Both the position numbers and the translations under genes were made by a program. The notes under the pieces are model-generated. The model saw only the letters and a program-made list of their open reading frames with translations, was not told the DNA's origin and ran no database searches. Shown here piece after piece: positions 12,955 to 14,771 of a stretch of 14,771 nt of DNA. Origin of the DNA: an uncultured Acidimicrobiaceae bacterium (GTDB taxonomy: Bacteria; Actinomycetota; Acidimicrobiia; Acidimicrobiales; MedAcidi-G1); the NCBI GenBank assembly GCA_913054115.1, contig CAJXIS010000011.1:1-14771 (forward strand), read 5' to 3'. Position 1 is the stretch's first letter, and the number at the start of each line of letters is the position of its first letter.

Positions 12955-13995
12955 TCAGCCCCCCGGGGTGAAGCCGGCGCCGAAGCCGCCGAACAGGTCG
13001 AAGACGATCGTCGCCTGGACACCACATGCACCGGCGATGTGGGAACGCAGGCGATTCGTCGCTGCGGGGAGCTCTGCGGCGTTCATACCTTCCAATCCTG
13101 CCCCGATTCGACTGCTGGCGGCGAGCAGGGCGGTGTCCCGTGCCTCCGGGCCGTCGTCCTCCATGCCCGCCACCGCATCGGCGAACGCCTCGTCGACGAT
13201 GATGACGGCGTCGTGCACGAGCACCGCCGTCTCACCGAGGTCGGCTGGGACGTTGGTGGCGAGCCAGGCGAACACGCCCTCGGTGACATCGAACAGTGCC
13301 GCATAGGCGACGGGATCGACCGACGCCTGCCCGAGGGTCTCCTGGTCCATCACCAGACGGAGAACCTCGTCGATGACGTCGAGGTAACCGGCGCAGAACG
13401 GCGTCAGCCCGCCGGAAGCCTCGAGCGGGCATCGGATCAGGTTGGCCATGAGGGGGGTGTCGACCAGGAGTGCATCCATCGCCGACCCCTCGGCGGAGAC
13501 GCCGCCGGGCCGTGAGAACTGGGCGATGAGGATCGGTGACAGGTGATCGGCTGTGACCCCTTCGAGCATGCAGTTGGGATCGATGACCGGTGCATGGGGG
13601 TCGCTCGCCATGCTGGCGGCGAGCCCGGTCCGGAACACCGCCTCGACGACTCCGCAGGTCTCGAGCGCCTCGACGGTCATCGCCGCCTGATGCGGCTTCG
13701 GACCCTGCCTCGAGATCGAAAGCACGACCTCGGGCCCGCTGGCGGCGAGGAGCGCATTGGCCACGCACCCGAGCTCGGTGTCGGCGAGTTCCTCAAGGAC
13801 ACCGTCGGCACCGGCATCGATGACAAATCGCTCACGGACATCGTCGAGGCTTGCTGCGGCCGCCGTCGGCTGAACCGTGGTCGTCGTCGATCCGCTCCCG
13901 CTGTCCGGCCCCGATGAGGCACAGGCCCCGGCCACAAGCGTGAGCAGGACGGCCAGGGCGATCGGCCGCGCGAATACGCCGGCTGGTTGGCACAC
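12955..13995 (-). CDS. Lipoprotein with two short Cys-pair repeats plus the shared Cys-pair domain (first of three)
   Basis: 346 residues from GTG 13995, chosen because it gives a complete signal peptide with lipobox-like VAGAC (C25); the frame is open far upstream through lysC but that is shadow. After a short Ser/Thr linker come two Cys-pair segments, C77/C114 (ELGCVANALL ... LETCGV) and C142/C189. The third pair, C201 (PFCAGYLDV) and C324 (GACG), is the domain shared with the next two genes: W244 is 43 residues after C201, and NVPADLGE (248-255) matches the third protein. It starts 23 nt after lysC stops. No strong ribosome site is seen. The function is unknown. An even number of cysteines outside the lipobox suggests three disulfides. 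Confidence 0.8.
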   Translation of the reverse strand: MCQPAGVFARPIALAVLLTLVAGACASSGPDSGSGSTTTTVQPTAAAASLDDVRERFVIDAGADGVLEELADTELGCVANALLAASGPEVVLSISRQGPKPHQAAMTVEALETCGVVEAVFRTGLAASMASDPHAPVIDPNCMLEGVTADHLSPILIAQFSRPGGVSAEGSAMDALLVDTPLMANLIRCPLEASGGLTPFCAGYLDVIDEVLRLVMDQETLGQASVDPVAYAALFDVTEGVFAWLATNVPADLGETAVLVHDAVIIVDEAFADAVAGMEDDGPEARDTALLAASSRIGAGLEGMNAAELPAATNRLRSHIAGACGVQATIVFDLFGGFGAGFTPGG

Positions 13996-14018
13996 GGTGG
14001 GGCTGCCGAATCGTCGCT

Positions 14019-14771
14019 TCAGGCGCCGGCGAGCCCGAACGCATCGTGGAGGGCGACGACCGCTTCCTCCACCTGGTCCTCGGCGACGACGCAACTCACC
14101 CGGATCGCCGACGTCGAGATCATCTGGATGTTGACACCCGTGTCGGCGAGGGTTTCGAACATCGTCGCCGCCACACCCGGGTTCGAACGCATGCCCGCAC
14201 CGACGATGCTCACCCGGGCGATTTTCGGGTCGGCGTCGACGCCGGCTGCGCCGATCTCGGCGACCAGCTTCCGGGTCTCCTCCAACGTCCGGTCGAGGTC
14301 GCCCTTCGGCACCGTGAACGAGATGTCGGTGACACCCCGCTCCGAGACGTTCTGGACGATGAGGTCGACGTTCACGCCGAGGTCGGCGAGCGCACGGAAC
14401 ACCGTCGCTGCCACGCCGGTTTGGTCCGGCACCCCGGCAATCGTCATCTTTGCCTCCGACGTGTCGTGCGTGACCGCCGAGACGATGGCCTGTTCCATGT
14501 TGGGTTCCTCCTCGTCGACCCACGTTCCCTCCTGCCAGGTGAACGCCGATCGGACATGTAGCCGCACCCCGTGGGTGCGTGCGTATTCAACTGACCGCAT
14601 AGCCGGCTTCGGGCAGCCGGAGGCGGTCATCTCCAGCAGCTCCTCGAACGACACCGACTGCATCCTTCGCGCAGTCGGCACCAGCCGGGGGTCGGTGGTG
14701 AACACCCCGGTCACATCGGTGTAGAGCTCGCAGACATCGGCCCCGAGCGCGTGGGCGAGCGCCACGGCGGT
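14019..14771 (-). CDS. lysC: Aspartate kinase, C-terminal part (5' truncated by window edge)
   Basis: Aspartate kinase phosphorylates aspartate, the first step to lysine, diaminopimelate, threonine and methionine. 250 residues are visible, entering at TAVALAHALGADVCELYTDV, the conserved end of the amino-acid kinase domain, then GVFTTDPRLVP and SGCPKPAMRSVEYAR. Two ACT regulatory domains follow: AKMTIAGVPDQTGVAATVF..VQNVS and ARVSIVGAGMRSNPGVAATMF..MISTSAIRVSCVV. The second motif has Ala where STSEI is usual, which could alter feedback inhibition (inference). The apparent GTG at 14765 is internal. Together with asd, 2.5 kb downstream, it frames the three lipoprotein genes. Confidence 0.95.
   Translation of the reverse strand, partial: TAVALAHALGADVCELYTDVTGVFTTDPRLVPTARRMQSVSFEELLEMTASGCPKPAMRSVEYARTHGVRLHVRSAFTWQEGTWVDEEEPNMEQAIVSAVTHDTSEAKMTIAGVPDQTGVAATVFRALADLGVNVDLIVQNVSERGVTDISFTVPKGDLDRTLEETRKLVAEIGAAGVDADPKIARVSIVGAGMRSNPGVAATMFETLADTGVNIQMISTSAIRVSCVVAEDQVEEAVVALHDAFGLAGA

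Noticed and set aside
13996..14523. N-terminal extension of the first lipoprotein through lysC
   Set aside because: The frame is open but runs antiparallel in meaning to the ACT domains of lysC on the same strand. A signal peptide with a lipobox starts right after GTG 13995.

Overview
The window is very GC-rich with strong G/C bias at third codon positions. It carries a WhiB-family Fe-S regulator, a SelB factor, F420/FMN-type PPOX enzyme, and several genes that look leaderless (a TANNNT -10 box 6-8 nt before the start codon). I infer a high-GC actinobacterium; an Acidimicrobiia-like lineage is my guess, not something the sequence proves. Most of the window is ordinary chromosome. There is no phage, CRISPR, rRNA or complete insertion sequence.

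Layout. Bases 1-1199 (+) are the C-terminal two thirds of selB. It is followed on the minus strand by a WhiB regulator (1232-1498), an NfeD-type membrane protein that appears to have lost its protease nucleophile (1584-2870), and a STAS anti-sigma antagonist (2924-3265). Divergent from these is a stand-alone receiver domain (3414-3788, +), then tRNA-Pro(CGG) (3827-3903, +). Downstream of the tRNA is a less GC-rich stretch of about 1.4 kb. It holds a PPOX-family oxidoreductase gene (4230-4694, +) bracketed by a 42-bp direct repeat (41/42 identical), plus two minus-strand microprotein genes (41 and 38 aa).

Bases 5436-6227 (-) encode a SAM methyltransferase, and 6371-6547 (-) a 58-aa protein with two hairpins after its stop. 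A phosphonate-monoester-hydrolase/sulfatase-like enzyme (6762-8249, -) is divergent from an EamA/DMT permease (8305-9201, +), which is followed 7 nt later by a YbaK-type editing protein (9209-9724, +). Next come a hypothetical protein (9777-10079, -) and a small MazG-like pyrophosphohydrolase (10184-10435, +).

The most interesting region is 10460-14771 (minus strand). The two first enzymes of the aspartate pathway, lysC (partial at the right edge) and asd, flank three consecutive lipoprotein genes in the same orientation, with gaps of 23, 3, 1 and 49 nt. The three lipoproteins share a domain: a Phe-Cys pair, a Trp 41-43 residues later, and a second Cys 112-123 residues after the first. They look like tandem paralogues of an unnamed cell-surface family embedded in a lysine/threonine/diaminopimelate operon, and they are my best candidate for an undescribed system.
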